From the NCBI GenBank assembly GCA_902589825.1, contig CACIUL010000022.1, positions 1-45,759 of the forward strand: a stretch of DNA of 45,759 nucleotides, in the 5' to 3' direction. The first letter of the stretch is position 1; each line of letters starts with the position of its first letter. The position numbers were made by a program, and so were the translations under genes. The notes beneath the pieces are model-generated. The model saw only the letters and a program-made list of their open reading frames with translations, searched no databases and was not told the DNA's origin. This document shows positions 1 through 7,246 of the stretch, piece by piece. The DNA comes from an uncultured Verrucomicrobiota bacterium. Lineage in GTDB: Bacteria; Verrucomicrobiota; Verrucomicrobiia; Verrucomicrobiales; DEV007.

Positions 1-1374
1 TTCGGGAACATGGTCCAGCACGTAAAGGCGCACATTTCCAGTCAGCGATCCTACATGCGTGCCAATATTTTGAACGCTGATGAGTCGAGTATTCCGAATA
101 CTCCGGTAATTACCTATGATGGCCGGCCCGGGTTTCCAGTCAATGGACTGCGCTTTGTTTCCTCGGGTTATTCGAGCCCTTCAGGATCAGGTTTTATGGC
201 CATGGAATGGAGATTGGCTGAGGTGACGCTACCGCAGGAATTGAATAAGGTTGAGCGACCAAAATATGAGATTAATGCGGACTGGGAAAGTGGCGAGCTT
301 GATGATTTTCAGAGCACCATAGATTACCCTGCACGGGTTGTTCGACCAGGCTTAAGGTACCGGGCAAGGGTCCGGCACCAGGACAGCCAGGGTCGCTGGA
401 GTCACTGGTCGGATCCCGTTGAGTTTGTCGCATCAAGTCCGGATATCAGCTCGTATATTGCCTCTCTGCGTATTAGTGAGATTCATTACCATCCATTGCC
501 AGCCACTGCAGCAGAAGAGGCGCAGGGATGGCAGGATTCGGACTTCGAGTTCATTGAGATCTACAATGCCGGCGATCTCGAGATTGACCTGACCGATGTT
601 CGCTTTACCAAGGGCATCGATTTTGATTTTGTCCCGGGTACGGTTATCGCTTCGAGAGATTTCATGCTTGTGGTAAGAAACCAGAGAGCTTTCCAGTCAC
701 GGTTTGGTGAGGGCTTGCCTGTTGCAGGCGAATGGGACCCTGACGACAGGCTCGATAACGGTGGGGAAAATCTGAGGCTTTCTCTTGGGGCGGGTATTCC
801 GATTGTGGAGTTTCGCTATGGAGATAATCAGCCTTGGCCGGAAGGAGCAGATGGCGATGGCTTCAGCCTTACCTTGGATGTTGCTTCCACTGCACAACCC
901 GGAGACCATCAGGACCCGGCAGCATGGCGTGTCAGCTGCTTCCCGGGAGGTTCCCCAGGGACTGACGATGGCATCGTTTTTTCCAGCTGGGCACTGGCCA
1001 GCGGTTTGGCAGATGATGCTGATTGGAACCGTGATGCGGATGGCGATGGATTGAGTAACTTGATGGAATATGCACTGGCAACAAATCCTCAGGCGCCATC
1101 TGTTGGGCGAGTTCCACAGGTCAACAGGCAGCAGGTTGAAGGTGGTGAGCAAGCAGGGAGCTACATCACTTTTACGTTCCGTCGGCAGATTGCTGCCGAG
1201 GACTTGACTTATAGCGTTGAATTTTCTGAGAATCTCGATACGTGGAACGTGGTTACCGTTTTCCCTTACTCCATCACACTGCACGATGATGGTACTAGGA
1301 CGGAAGTTTGGCGCATGCCTTTTGAAGCCAACATGGCCGGCGATTACTTCGTACGACTTAGGGTGGAGGGTTAG
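1..1374 (+). CDS. Secreted lamin-tail-domain protein, C-terminal part (5' end outside window)
   Basis: The reading frame is open from the first base, so the gene begins upstream; the ATG at 10 is probably internal. The visible part holds, in order, a region that typically follows a CotH kinase-like domain, a fibronectin-III-like strand segment (RYRARVRHQDSQGRWSHW, about residues 112-130), a lamin-tail domain (ISEIHYHP ... FEFIEIYNAGDLEIDLTDV, about residues 155-290), and a calcium-loop-like motif DADGDGLSNLMEYALATNP near residue 345. A beta-rich tail ending YFVRLRVEG closes the protein. This architecture is common in exported Verrucomicrobiota/Planctomycetota proteins; their substrate is unknown. 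Two other LTD proteins lie in the window. A surface or secreted location is inferred from the family because the N-terminus is not visible. Confidence 0.85.
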   Translation, partial: FGNMVQHVKAHISSQRSYMRANILNADESSIPNTPVITYDGRPGFPVNGLRFVSSGYSSPSGSGFMAMEWRLAEVTLPQELNKVERPKYEINADWESGELDDFQSTIDYPARVVRPGLRYRARVRHQDSQGRWSHWSDPVEFVASSPDISSYIASLRISEIHYHPLPATAAEEAQGWQDSDFEFIEIYNAGDLEIDLTDVRFTKGIDFDFVPGTVIASRDFMLVVRNQRAFQSRFGEGLPVAGEWDPDDRLDNGGENLRLSLGAGIPIVEFRYGDNQPWPEGADGDGFSLTLDVASTAQPGDHQDPAAWRVSCFPGGSPGTDDGIVFSSWALASGLADDADWNRDADGDGLSNLMEYALATNPQAPSVGRVPQVNRQQVEGGEQAGSYITFTFRRQIAAEDLTYSVEFSENLDTWNVVTVFPYSITLHDDGTRTEVWRMPFEANMAGDYFVRLRVEG

Positions 1375-1487
1375 CGTGGAATGTCATACAGGGTGCATTG
1401 TGGCGCTCTTTTGCTTCCTGTCGTTGACAGTTTGGGTGAGTGGGCGCAACCTACCGGTTCCCCGAGTTATCTGAACCGATCACTATT

Positions 1488-2366
1488 ATGTCATCCCGAA
1501 AATTAACCCTTGGCCTGCCAAAGGGCAGCCTCCAGCAGGCCACCCTTGACCTTTTTGAGAAGGCTGGATGGAATATCTATGTTTCCTCCCGTTCGTATCG
1601 CCCGACCTCAGATGATTGCGAACTGGAACTTCGCCTGATCCGGGCGCAGGAAATCGGCCGTTATGTTGATCATGGGTTTCTTGACTGTGGTATTACCGGC
1701 AAGGATTGGATTGCCGAGAACAGGGCGGATGTGAATGTGGTTTGTGACCTGGCCTATAGCCGTGCTTCAACTAACCCGACGCGCTGGGTTCTCGTGGTTC
1801 CCGAGGATTCGCCGGTGCAGAGGGTCGAGGACCTTGAGGGCAAGCGTATTGCCACAGAGAGCGTGGGCATTACCACGGATTTCTTGAAGAGCAAGGGTGT
1901 TAATGCCGAGGTGGAATTCAGCTGGGGGGCCACTGAGGTCAAGGTCCCGGAACTCGTTGATGCGATCGTGGATGTCACGGAGACCGGGTCATCCCTCAGG
2001 GCAAACAAGCTGCGCATTGTGGATACGCTGATGGAGAGCTTTCCCCAGTTCATTGCCAACAAGTCAGCCTCTGAGGATGAATGGAAACGTTCCAAGATTG
2101 ATAATATGGCTCTGCTTCTCGGCGCGGCGCAGGCCGCACGTGATGTGGTTGGGCTCAAGATGAACATTCCTGCCGATCAACTGGATGTTTTTCTTGAGAA
2201 ACTGCCCGCATTACGAAACCCGACGGTGTCCAGGCTTGCCGATGAGAACTGGATGGCCATTGAAACCGTGTTAAATGAGGCCGTGGTGCGTGAATTAATC
2301 CCGAAACTAAAGGGCCTGGGGGCAGAGGGAATTATAGAATATCCCTTAAACAAGCTCGTGCTGTAG
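1488..2366 (+). CDS. hisG: ATP phosphoribosyltransferase, long form (HisG)
   Basis: HisG catalyses the first step of histidine synthesis, joining ATP and PRPP to give phosphoribosyl-ATP in the cytosol. The protein starts [16 protein letters not shown], matching the family N-terminus, so the ATG at 1488 is preferred over the ATG at 1440 that would add 16 unrelated residues. At 292 residues it is the long form. The catalytic domain carries the PRPP-binding stretch [19 protein letters not shown] (about residues 163-181). The last 80 residues (SRLADENW ... [16 protein letters not shown]) match the ACT-like HisG_C regulatory domain, which binds histidine for feedback inhibition and removes the need for HisZ. 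No other his gene is in the window. A TTGACA lies at 1424-1429 but I see no good -10 behind it, and no Shine-Dalgarno precedes the start. Confidence 0.95.
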   Translation: MSSRKLTLGLPKGSLQQATLDLFEKAGWNIYVSSRSYRPTSDDCELELRLIRAQEIGRYVDHGFLDCGITGKDWIAENRADVNVVCDLAYSRASTNPTRWVLVVPEDSPVQRVEDLEGKRIATESVGITTDFLKSKGVNAEVEFSWGATEVKVPELVDAIVDVTETGSSLRANKLRIVDTLMESFPQFIANKSASEDEWKRSKIDNMALLLGAAQAARDVVGLKMNIPADQLDVFLEKLPALRNPTVSRLADENWMAIETVLNEAVVRELIPKLKGLGAEGIIEYPLNKLVL

Positions 2367-2522
2367 CCGACAAGAATATACGCGGAAGGGGCTCAATTCC
2401 TTGGTTTATCGGGGTTTGTTGCCCCTACAGGCGGGAATGAATGGGAAAAAGGTCTAGCGGAAAGCCCTGATTGATGGTATAGCCCTTGCCCCCGGTTTAA
2501 CCGGGACTCCTCATATAAGCCA

Positions 2523-2627
2523 ATGGGTTCACTTAAAAAAAGAAGGAAGACCAAGACCAATAAGCATAAGCGTCGCAAGCGCATGCGTGCCAATCGTCAC
2601 AAGAAGCGCCTGCGTTATAAGTCGTAA
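2523..2627 (+). CDS. Mini ribosomal protein, AURKAIP1/COX24 (bS22/mS38-like) family
   Basis: This 34-codon gene is too short for usual ORF cut-offs. The product begins MGSLKKRRKTKTNKHKRRKR and ends RHKKRLRYKS; 20 of the 34 residues are Lys or Arg. The MGS(x)KKRRK...KHR(K)...R pattern is that of the AURKAIP1/COX24 domain family, which contains actinobacterial bS22 and mitochondrial mS38, small-subunit proteins lying near the decoding region. It stands alone between hisG and tatC, with an imperfect palindrome CCCGGTTTAACCGGG at 2491-2505 just upstream and a hairpin/T-run terminator at 2634-2658, which suggests its own transcript. No Shine-Dalgarno is seen. Family assignment is from motif memory; the ribosomal role is inferred from homologs. 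Confidence 0.85.
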   Translation: MGSLKKRRKTKTNKHKRRKRMRANRHKKRLRYKS

Positions 2628-2633
2628 GTGCCG

Positions 2634-2658
2634 TTATCCCTTGGAATCGGGATTTTTT
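2634..2658 (+). terminator. Rho-independent terminator after the bS22-like gene
   Basis: A short stem ATCCC (2636-2640) pairs with GGGAT (2649-2653), and the run TTTTTT follows immediately. It lies 9 nt past the stop codon of the mini ribosomal protein. The stem is only five base pairs, so strength is uncertain. Confidence 0.5.
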
Positions 2659-2757
2659 CCTCCGCAATTTCTTATTGCTTCTTCACTTTACCGGGATGGT
2701 GCTGCCTGGCTGCCGTGACCCGTGGATTGAGCATACGGGCTTTATGCACGCGTCAGG

Positions 2758-2798
2758 CTTGGCCTTGGTCTTAATCCGCTTGGCCCTGGTCTTAATCC
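2758..2798. repeat. Two-copy 20-bp direct repeat at the 3' end of tatC
   Basis: CTTGGCCTTGGTCTTAATCC at 2758-2777 is repeated with one change at 2779-2798, a 21-bp period. It ends right before the tatC stop codon (2800-2802, minus strand). It may be slippage debris; I see no hairpin or known element in it. Confidence 0.7.
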
Positions 2799-2799
2799 A

Positions 2800-4122
2800 T
2801 TAGGAGGAGTCCTCCTGCTTATCATCCTCCATTGCCTGCTTGAGTTCCTTGATAATCTCGGATTTCAGTTCTGCCTTGAGTTCTGCCTTGAGGTCCTCTT
2901 TGAGTTCCGTCTTGAGGTCTTCTCGAAGGGAGCGCTTTAATTCCTCAGTTGGACCGCTGTAGTAGCCGTCATCATGATATCCATGATCGTAATGATAGGG
3001 GTCGTGGTGATCATCGTGATCGGCATCATGGTCATGTCCGGAATCGCTTGCGCTTTCTTCGCCTGTGCCCTGGTTCCACACTGCGTCACTGGTGGGGTCA
3101 ACCGGTGATGAATCATCCTGCAGACCGGTGTGATATTCGTCAAATGCGGCACTTTCATCTTTCGGGTCATCCCCGGTTTCATCGTGGTAGACCGCCTCGT
3201 TTTCCGGGTCATATTCCCGGGTTCCTGATACTGCCGCCGGCCCGTCTGTGCTCTGGACCTCTTTGGCCTTTTCGCGCTTTTTCTGCATTTCCATGCTCTT
3301 GACGAGCGCCTTTCGTTCCTCTTCCCTTTCCAGTTCCTCACGCTTTGCGGTTTTTCTTTCAAGCCACCAAGCCATCCATATGCACAGTTCATAGAGAAGC
3401 ACCATGGGGCCTGCCAGTAATGACATGGTGAAGATGTCAGGCGTGGGTGTGATGACGGCCGCAAGGACGAACATGATGACGATCGCGTAGGAACGCGTGG
3501 AGCGCATCATTTGGGAGTTCAGGAGGTCGAGCTTGACCAGTGACATCACGACGACAGGCAGCTCGAAGCACAGGCCGAACACCAGGCTGAGCATGGTCAC
3601 GAAAGAGACCGTGTATTTGAACCTGAGTTCCGTGGATATATCGACACCGGCGTTGAATTGCTGGAAAAACTCCAGTGCCCTGGGAATAACGACGAAATAG
3701 GAGAAGAGGACCCCGGAGGCAAACAACAAAAAGCTGATGAGGACCACGGGGATAATCAGCTTCTTTTCCTTTTCATTGAGGCCCGGAATGACAAATTCGC
3801 CGATGAAGTAGAGGATGAGTGGAAAGGAGAAGATCAGGCCGGCGTAAAGGCAGATCTTGAGGACGCTCATGAATCCCTCAAAGGGGCTCAGGACAAGCAG
3901 CCTTGAGTCATATCCCGCCTGTTCCACCGGGTAGTTGATGATGTCAATGAGTTGCTTGTAGAAAACAAAGGCGACGATCGTGGAGATGACCAGCGTTCCC
4001 ACCACTTTCATGAGGGTGCCACGCAGATCTTCAAGGTGCTCGAGAAATGGTTTCTCGGTGTCCTTAAACTTTTTTGCTGCGGCACCGCTGCCGAACTTGA
4101 TGAATTTCTTCAGGAAAAACAT
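2800..4122 (-). CDS. tatC: Sec-independent protein translocase TatC with long charged, His/Asp-rich C-terminal tail
   Basis: TatC is the multi-spanning receptor of the twin-arginine translocase and recognises RR signal peptides. The start MFFLKKFIKFGSG at 4122 is preferred because it leads into the family motif FLEHLEDLRGTLMKV (about residues 25-39) and has GGGAG-type purines 12 nt upstream, one of the few Shine-Dalgarno-like sequences here. Six hydrophobic segments fill residues 40-250, with the conserved PTPDIFTM-type loop before the last pair. Usual TatC proteins are about 250 residues; this one is 440. The extra tail contains a Lys/Glu coiled segment, an acidic linker, a His/Asp stretch (HDHDADHDDHHDPYHYDHG) and a four-residue repeat of LKxE type. 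TatC C-termini face the cytoplasm, so the tail should be cytosolic. tatA/B are not in the window. A likely client, the DUF1501 protein, is encoded at 34008-35432. Confidence 0.93.
   Translation of the reverse strand: MFFLKKFIKFGSGAAAKKFKDTEKPFLEHLEDLRGTLMKVVGTLVISTIVAFVFYKQLIDIINYPVEQAGYDSRLLVLSPFEGFMSVLKICLYAGLIFSFPLILYFIGEFVIPGLNEKEKKLIIPVVLISFLLFASGVLFSYFVVIPRALEFFQQFNAGVDISTELRFKYTVSFVTMLSLVFGLCFELPVVVMSLVKLDLLNSQMMRSTRSYAIVIMFVLAAVITPTPDIFTMSLLAGPMVLLYELCIWMAWWLERKTAKREELEREEERKALVKSMEMQKKREKAKEVQSTDGPAAVSGTREYDPENEAVYHDETGDDPKDESAAFDEYHTGLQDDSSPVDPTSDAVWNQGTGEESASDSGHDHDADHDDHHDPYHYDHGYHDDGYYSGPTEELKRSLREDLKTELKEDLKAELKAELKSEIIKELKQAMEDDKQEDSS
2869..2928 (-). repeat. 12-bp tandem repeat coding the LKxE units of the TatC tail
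   Basis: Five consecutive 12-bp units (TTCTGCCTTGAG twice exactly, then three diverged copies) encode LKAE, LKAE, LKED, LKTE, LRED on the minus strand. The segment should form a charged helix. Tandem coding repeats of this sort vary in copy number by slippage. Confidence 0.75.
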
Positions 4123-4314
4123 TGCGACGTCATTCTCCCCCGATGATTCAGGGGCGGGAGAATTTGATAAGCCACTCCCCGAAAAATGCAATTAATCAGG
4201 GGCAGAGTTTATCAGATGAACGAACCGTGATGATGCTGTTGTTTTGATGAACCGGATAAATTGATTATCAACCCATCGGAAAGATTTTGTCCCGGGGTTG
4301 CTCCCGGTTGCCGG

Positions 4315-5685
4315 TTATATCCCCTGCAGCTTCCCTGCCCAGTAGGTGAGCCGGGCCTTCACGTTTTCCGGTGAGGGTGCCCCTGCTGCACTCCTTGCGG
4401 CAAGTGCCGAGTCAATCTCGAGGAGGGAGAAAACGGATTCATCGAACTGCCCGGAGAATTCCCTGTAGGTGTCCAGTTCGATTTCCGGGAAGGTGGTATT
4501 TTTCTCAAGGCAATGAGCAGTCAGTTTCCCGACGATTTCATGTGCTGCCCGGAAGGGGACACCCTTCTTGACCAGGTAATCGGCAATGTCAGTGGCAAAA
4601 AGCATGGGGTCGCTGCAGGCTTTGCGGGTGGTGGCTTCATTGACCTGCATACCGGCGATCATCTCCGCGAATATCTCCAGGGCGGCACTTGCCGTGTCGA
4701 TGGAATCAAACAGTGGTTGCTTGTCTTCCTGCAGGTCACGGTTGTAGGTCATCGGCAATCCCTTGAGGGTGGTCATCATGGACATCAGGTTGCCATACAG
4801 CCGGCCTGACTTGCCGCGCGTAAGCTCGGCAATGTCGGGATTTTTTTTCTGCGGCATGAGGCTGGACCCCGTTGTGTGTGCATCGTCAAGAGTGACAAAA
4901 CCGAACTCACTGCTGCACCAAAGTATCATGTCCTCACTGAGCCTTGAGAGGTGAGTGCCTATCATGGCCAGGTTGAAGAGGAACTCGGCAACAAAGTCAC
5001 GGTCACTGACCGCATCCATGCTGTTCTCGCTGACTGTCTTGAAGCCGAGTTGCTCGGCAATAAAACCGCGATCAAGGGCAATGGTGCTGCCGGCAAGTGC
5101 ACCTGATCCCAGCGGCATCACGTTGATGCGCTCCCGGGCGTCTTCCAGTCGCCCTGCATCCCGCTCGAGCATCTCCACGTATGCGAGCAGGTGGTGGGCA
5201 AACAGCACGGGCTGGCCGCGTTGAAGGTGAGTATAGCCAGGCAGGACGGCATCCCTGAATTTTTCGCCGCAATTGACAAGGGCGCCCTGCATCCTGCGCA
5301 GTTTACCCGTGATCAGTTCTGTTTGCTCCCGGCAGTAGAGGCGCAGGTCGAGGGCCACCTGGTCGTTGCGGCTGCGGGCAGTATGCAACTTTGCGCCCGC
5401 ATCGCCGATGCGCCTGGTCAGCTCGGCCTCGATGTTCATGTGGATATCCTCAAGCTGGATATCAAACTCGAATTCCCCGCAGGTAATTTCACGCTCAATA
5501 GCCTCAAGTCCCGCAACAATCTGTTCCAGTTCCTTGCCGTCGATGATTCCTTCGCGTTCAAGCGCCCGTGCGTGGGCGCATGAACCCGCGATATCCTGCC
5601 TGTAGAGGCGCCAGTCAAAAGAGACGGATTCCCCGTATTGGGTCAGCAAGGAAGATGTGGCTTCTTTAAAGCGGCCTTTCCACAT
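4315..5685 (-). CDS. argH: Argininosuccinate lyase
   Basis: ArgH cleaves argininosuccinate to arginine and fumarate, the last step of arginine synthesis. The start MWKGRFKEATSS at 5685 gives 456 residues, the normal family length; the upstream in-frame ATG would run back into fur. Seen motifs are HMNIEAELTRRIGD, KLHTARSRNDQVALDLRL (about residues 103-120), GYTHLQRGQPVLFAHHLLA, and the superfamily signature GSSLMPQKKNPDIAELTRG (about residues 275-293), which contains the catalytic serine loop. The gene follows fur after 32 nt on the same strand, so the two are probably co-transcribed. No Shine-Dalgarno is apparent. The palindrome TTGATTATCAA at 4261-4271 lies between argH and tatC and could be a control site for tatC. 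Confidence 0.96.
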   Translation of the reverse strand: MWKGRFKEATSSLLTQYGESVSFDWRLYRQDIAGSCAHARALEREGIIDGKELEQIVAGLEAIEREITCGEFEFDIQLEDIHMNIEAELTRRIGDAGAKLHTARSRNDQVALDLRLYCREQTELITGKLRRMQGALVNCGEKFRDAVLPGYTHLQRGQPVLFAHHLLAYVEMLERDAGRLEDARERINVMPLGSGALAGSTIALDRGFIAEQLGFKTVSENSMDAVSDRDFVAEFLFNLAMIGTHLSRLSEDMILWCSSEFGFVTLDDAHTTGSSLMPQKKNPDIAELTRGKSGRLYGNLMSMMTTLKGLPMTYNRDLQEDKQPLFDSIDTASAALEIFAEMIAGMQVNEATTRKACSDPMLFATDIADYLVKKGVPFRAAHEIVGKLTAHCLEKNTTFPEIELDTYREFSGQFDESVFSLLEIDSALAARSAAGAPSPENVKARLTYWAGKLQGI

Positions 5686-5717
5686 GGCAATATTGTTGAT
5701 TTGCGGCTGGACGGTTG

Positions 5718-6182
5718 CTAGCCAGCCTTGTGAGCACAGGAACCGGTCCGGCGCAGGGTTTCGCACTTGGCTTTAATCTGAATGGTCTTGTTGGAGGGCG
5801 CGAAGCCAAGGCGCCGGGTCACACAATCACCGAGAACGCTCATGTGCTGGTCTTCAAACTCGATGACTTCCGCACAGTCCATGCATATGAGGTGATTATG
5901 ATCCGGACTGTCAATAAAGTTGGGATCATATGAGGTAACCCCCTTGCCCAGGTCAATCTCGTGGAGCAACCCGCTGTCCACGAGTAGCACCAGCGTCCTG
6001 TAGAGAGTCGCACGGGACGTCTTGCTGTCGAGAGCCTTGGCTTTTTCAAATAGCTCGTCGGCGGTGAAATGCGCTCCCTGATCCGAAAAGGCGGCATCAA
6101 GGATCACCTGTCTGGGGCGCGTCATGCGCAGTCCTTTCAAGTCAAAAAGGACCTGGATTTTTTCTCGCACTTCCGGAGTCAT
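5718..6182 (-). CDS. fur: Fur-family metal-dependent transcriptional regulator
   Basis: The 154-residue protein has the two-part Fur layout. An N-terminal winged helix carries GLRMTRPRQVILDAAF and the recognition region TSRATLYRTLVLLVDSGLL. The C-terminal dimerisation/metal domain has HNHLICMDCAEVIEFED with the CxxC pair, and a second cysteine pair C-x7-C near the end (CETLRRTGSC), together the structural zinc site. Members sense iron (Fur), zinc (Zur), peroxide (PerR) or other metals, and the sequence alone does not settle which. It lies immediately upstream of argH and is divergent from the M23 peptidase, with just 16 nt between the two start codons, so the two promoters must overlap the coding starts or the annotated starts are off. 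Confidence 0.9.
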   Translation of the reverse strand: MTPEVREKIQVLFDLKGLRMTRPRQVILDAAFSDQGAHFTADELFEKAKALDSKTSRATLYRTLVLLVDSGLLHEIDLGKGVTSYDPNFIDSPDHNHLICMDCAEVIEFEDQHMSVLGDCVTRRLGFAPSNKTIQIKAKCETLRRTGSCAHKAG

Positions 6183-6198
6183 AAGGCAGTTTATTTAA

Positions 6199-7065
6199 GT
6201 GTCTACATTCCACCGCCGCAATGGTCGCGTCAAATACGTGCCACCACGACGTTTTCTTGATGGTTTGCGGCTGTCTGTGGCGGTTCCGGCTGCTGTTTTT
6301 GCCGTATTGCTGGTGGTTGTGGTCGCAATTTCTCTGAATAAGGTGCCTGTAGCGGAGAAATGGGTGATTCTCAAGGATTATAAGGCATGGCGTCCATATG
6401 TTGATACCCAGGGTAATGCTGTTGTTCCTGACAGCCGGTTCTGTTTCGTCCGCCCAATTGACGCTGCGCGCACGCCACGGGTGACACGGTTCGATAGCCC
6501 CATCGGTTCGGAGCATGGGGCTTTGACATACAATGCGCAGCCTTTTATGGCCTTTAACCGGCATTTTGGCAGTTACCACCTCGCAGATGACCTCAACGGC
6601 ATTGGAGGGGGGGATACCGACCTCGGGGACTTGGTCTATTCCGTGGCGGCAGGGCGGGTTGTGTATGCCGCTCATGCGTCCGATGACTGGGGCAACGTGG
6701 TGATCATTGAGCACGCATCGGGCAGCGGTATTGGACGTCGCCTGTTCCAGACGGTATATGCCCACCTTGATTCTGTGAATACTGCTGTCGGGATGCTGGT
6801 CAAGAGGGGTGAAGCAATCGGCACGATTGGAGGGGCTCAAGGCCGTTATCCCGCCCATCTCCATTTTGAGGTCAGGGACACGGACGTTGCCGACCCCGGC
6901 ACGGGCTACGCTGCCGGCAAGCTGAACCGGCGTAACCCCGAAAAGATGATCATCGAGATGCGGGGTGCTCCCGCCGAGCTGCTCAACCGGTCGCCAAGGA
7001 TAAGGGAGGGTGAGGGCGATATGCCTTTTCTTGACTTCGATGGTTCCGGTGATGCCCCCGGTTAA
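6199..7065 (+). CDS. Membrane-anchored M23 (LytM-type) peptidase
   Basis: M23 metallopeptidases cut peptide cross-links in peptidoglycan or act as inactive activators. A single hydrophobic anchor spans about residues 24-46 (LSVAVPAAVFAVLLVVVVAI). The catalytic domain shows HLADD (HxxxD zinc ligands), AAGRVVYAAHASDDWGNVV, YAHLDSVN and HLHFEVRD (HxH ligand), all in the proper order, so it should be an active zinc enzyme in the periplasm. The GTG start at 6199 directly follows an in-frame stop codon (6196-6198); a second GTG at 6238 is an alternative that would leave more room for a promoter between this gene and divergent fur. The C-terminal 50 residues after the domain are not recognised. Confidence 0.88.
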   Translation: MSTFHRRNGRVKYVPPRRFLDGLRLSVAVPAAVFAVLLVVVVAISLNKVPVAEKWVILKDYKAWRPYVDTQGNAVVPDSRFCFVRPIDAARTPRVTRFDSPIGSEHGALTYNAQPFMAFNRHFGSYHLADDLNGIGGGDTDLGDLVYSVAAGRVVYAAHASDDWGNVVIIEHASGSGIGRRLFQTVYAHLDSVNTAVGMLVKRGEAIGTIGGAQGRYPAHLHFEVRDTDVADPGTGYAAGKLNRRNPEKMIIEMRGAPAELLNRSPRIREGEGDMPFLDFDGSGDAPG

Positions 7066-7246
7066 GCGGGGAAGATTTGAGGCAAAAAAAAGTGGCTGCC
7101 AGAGAATAGCGGCATTTTCGAACAAACTACCGTTGCTGCCGTCAGGCCCTGGCGGGTTCGTCAGTCGAAAATCCACATTCTCTGGACAACCGCGTGTATT
7201 CTAACCGGGGAAGCTGTGGCGACAACCGGAAAAAGGCCGACCCAGG

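Noticed and set aside
2400-2430. Hairpin GGGG/CCCC (2411-2425) as hisG terminator
   Set aside because: Four base pairs and no T-run; too weak to call.
7060-7110. Possible terminator with run of eight A/T between the M23 and acyltransferase genes
   Set aside because: The hairpin next to the run has only a one-base loop on the minus strand, and the plus-strand hairpin has no T-run.
6142-7176. 344-codon open frame on the minus strand across the M23 peptidase gene
   Set aside because: The plus-strand product has all M23 motifs in order; the minus frame shows no recognisable domain and overlaps the fur start.
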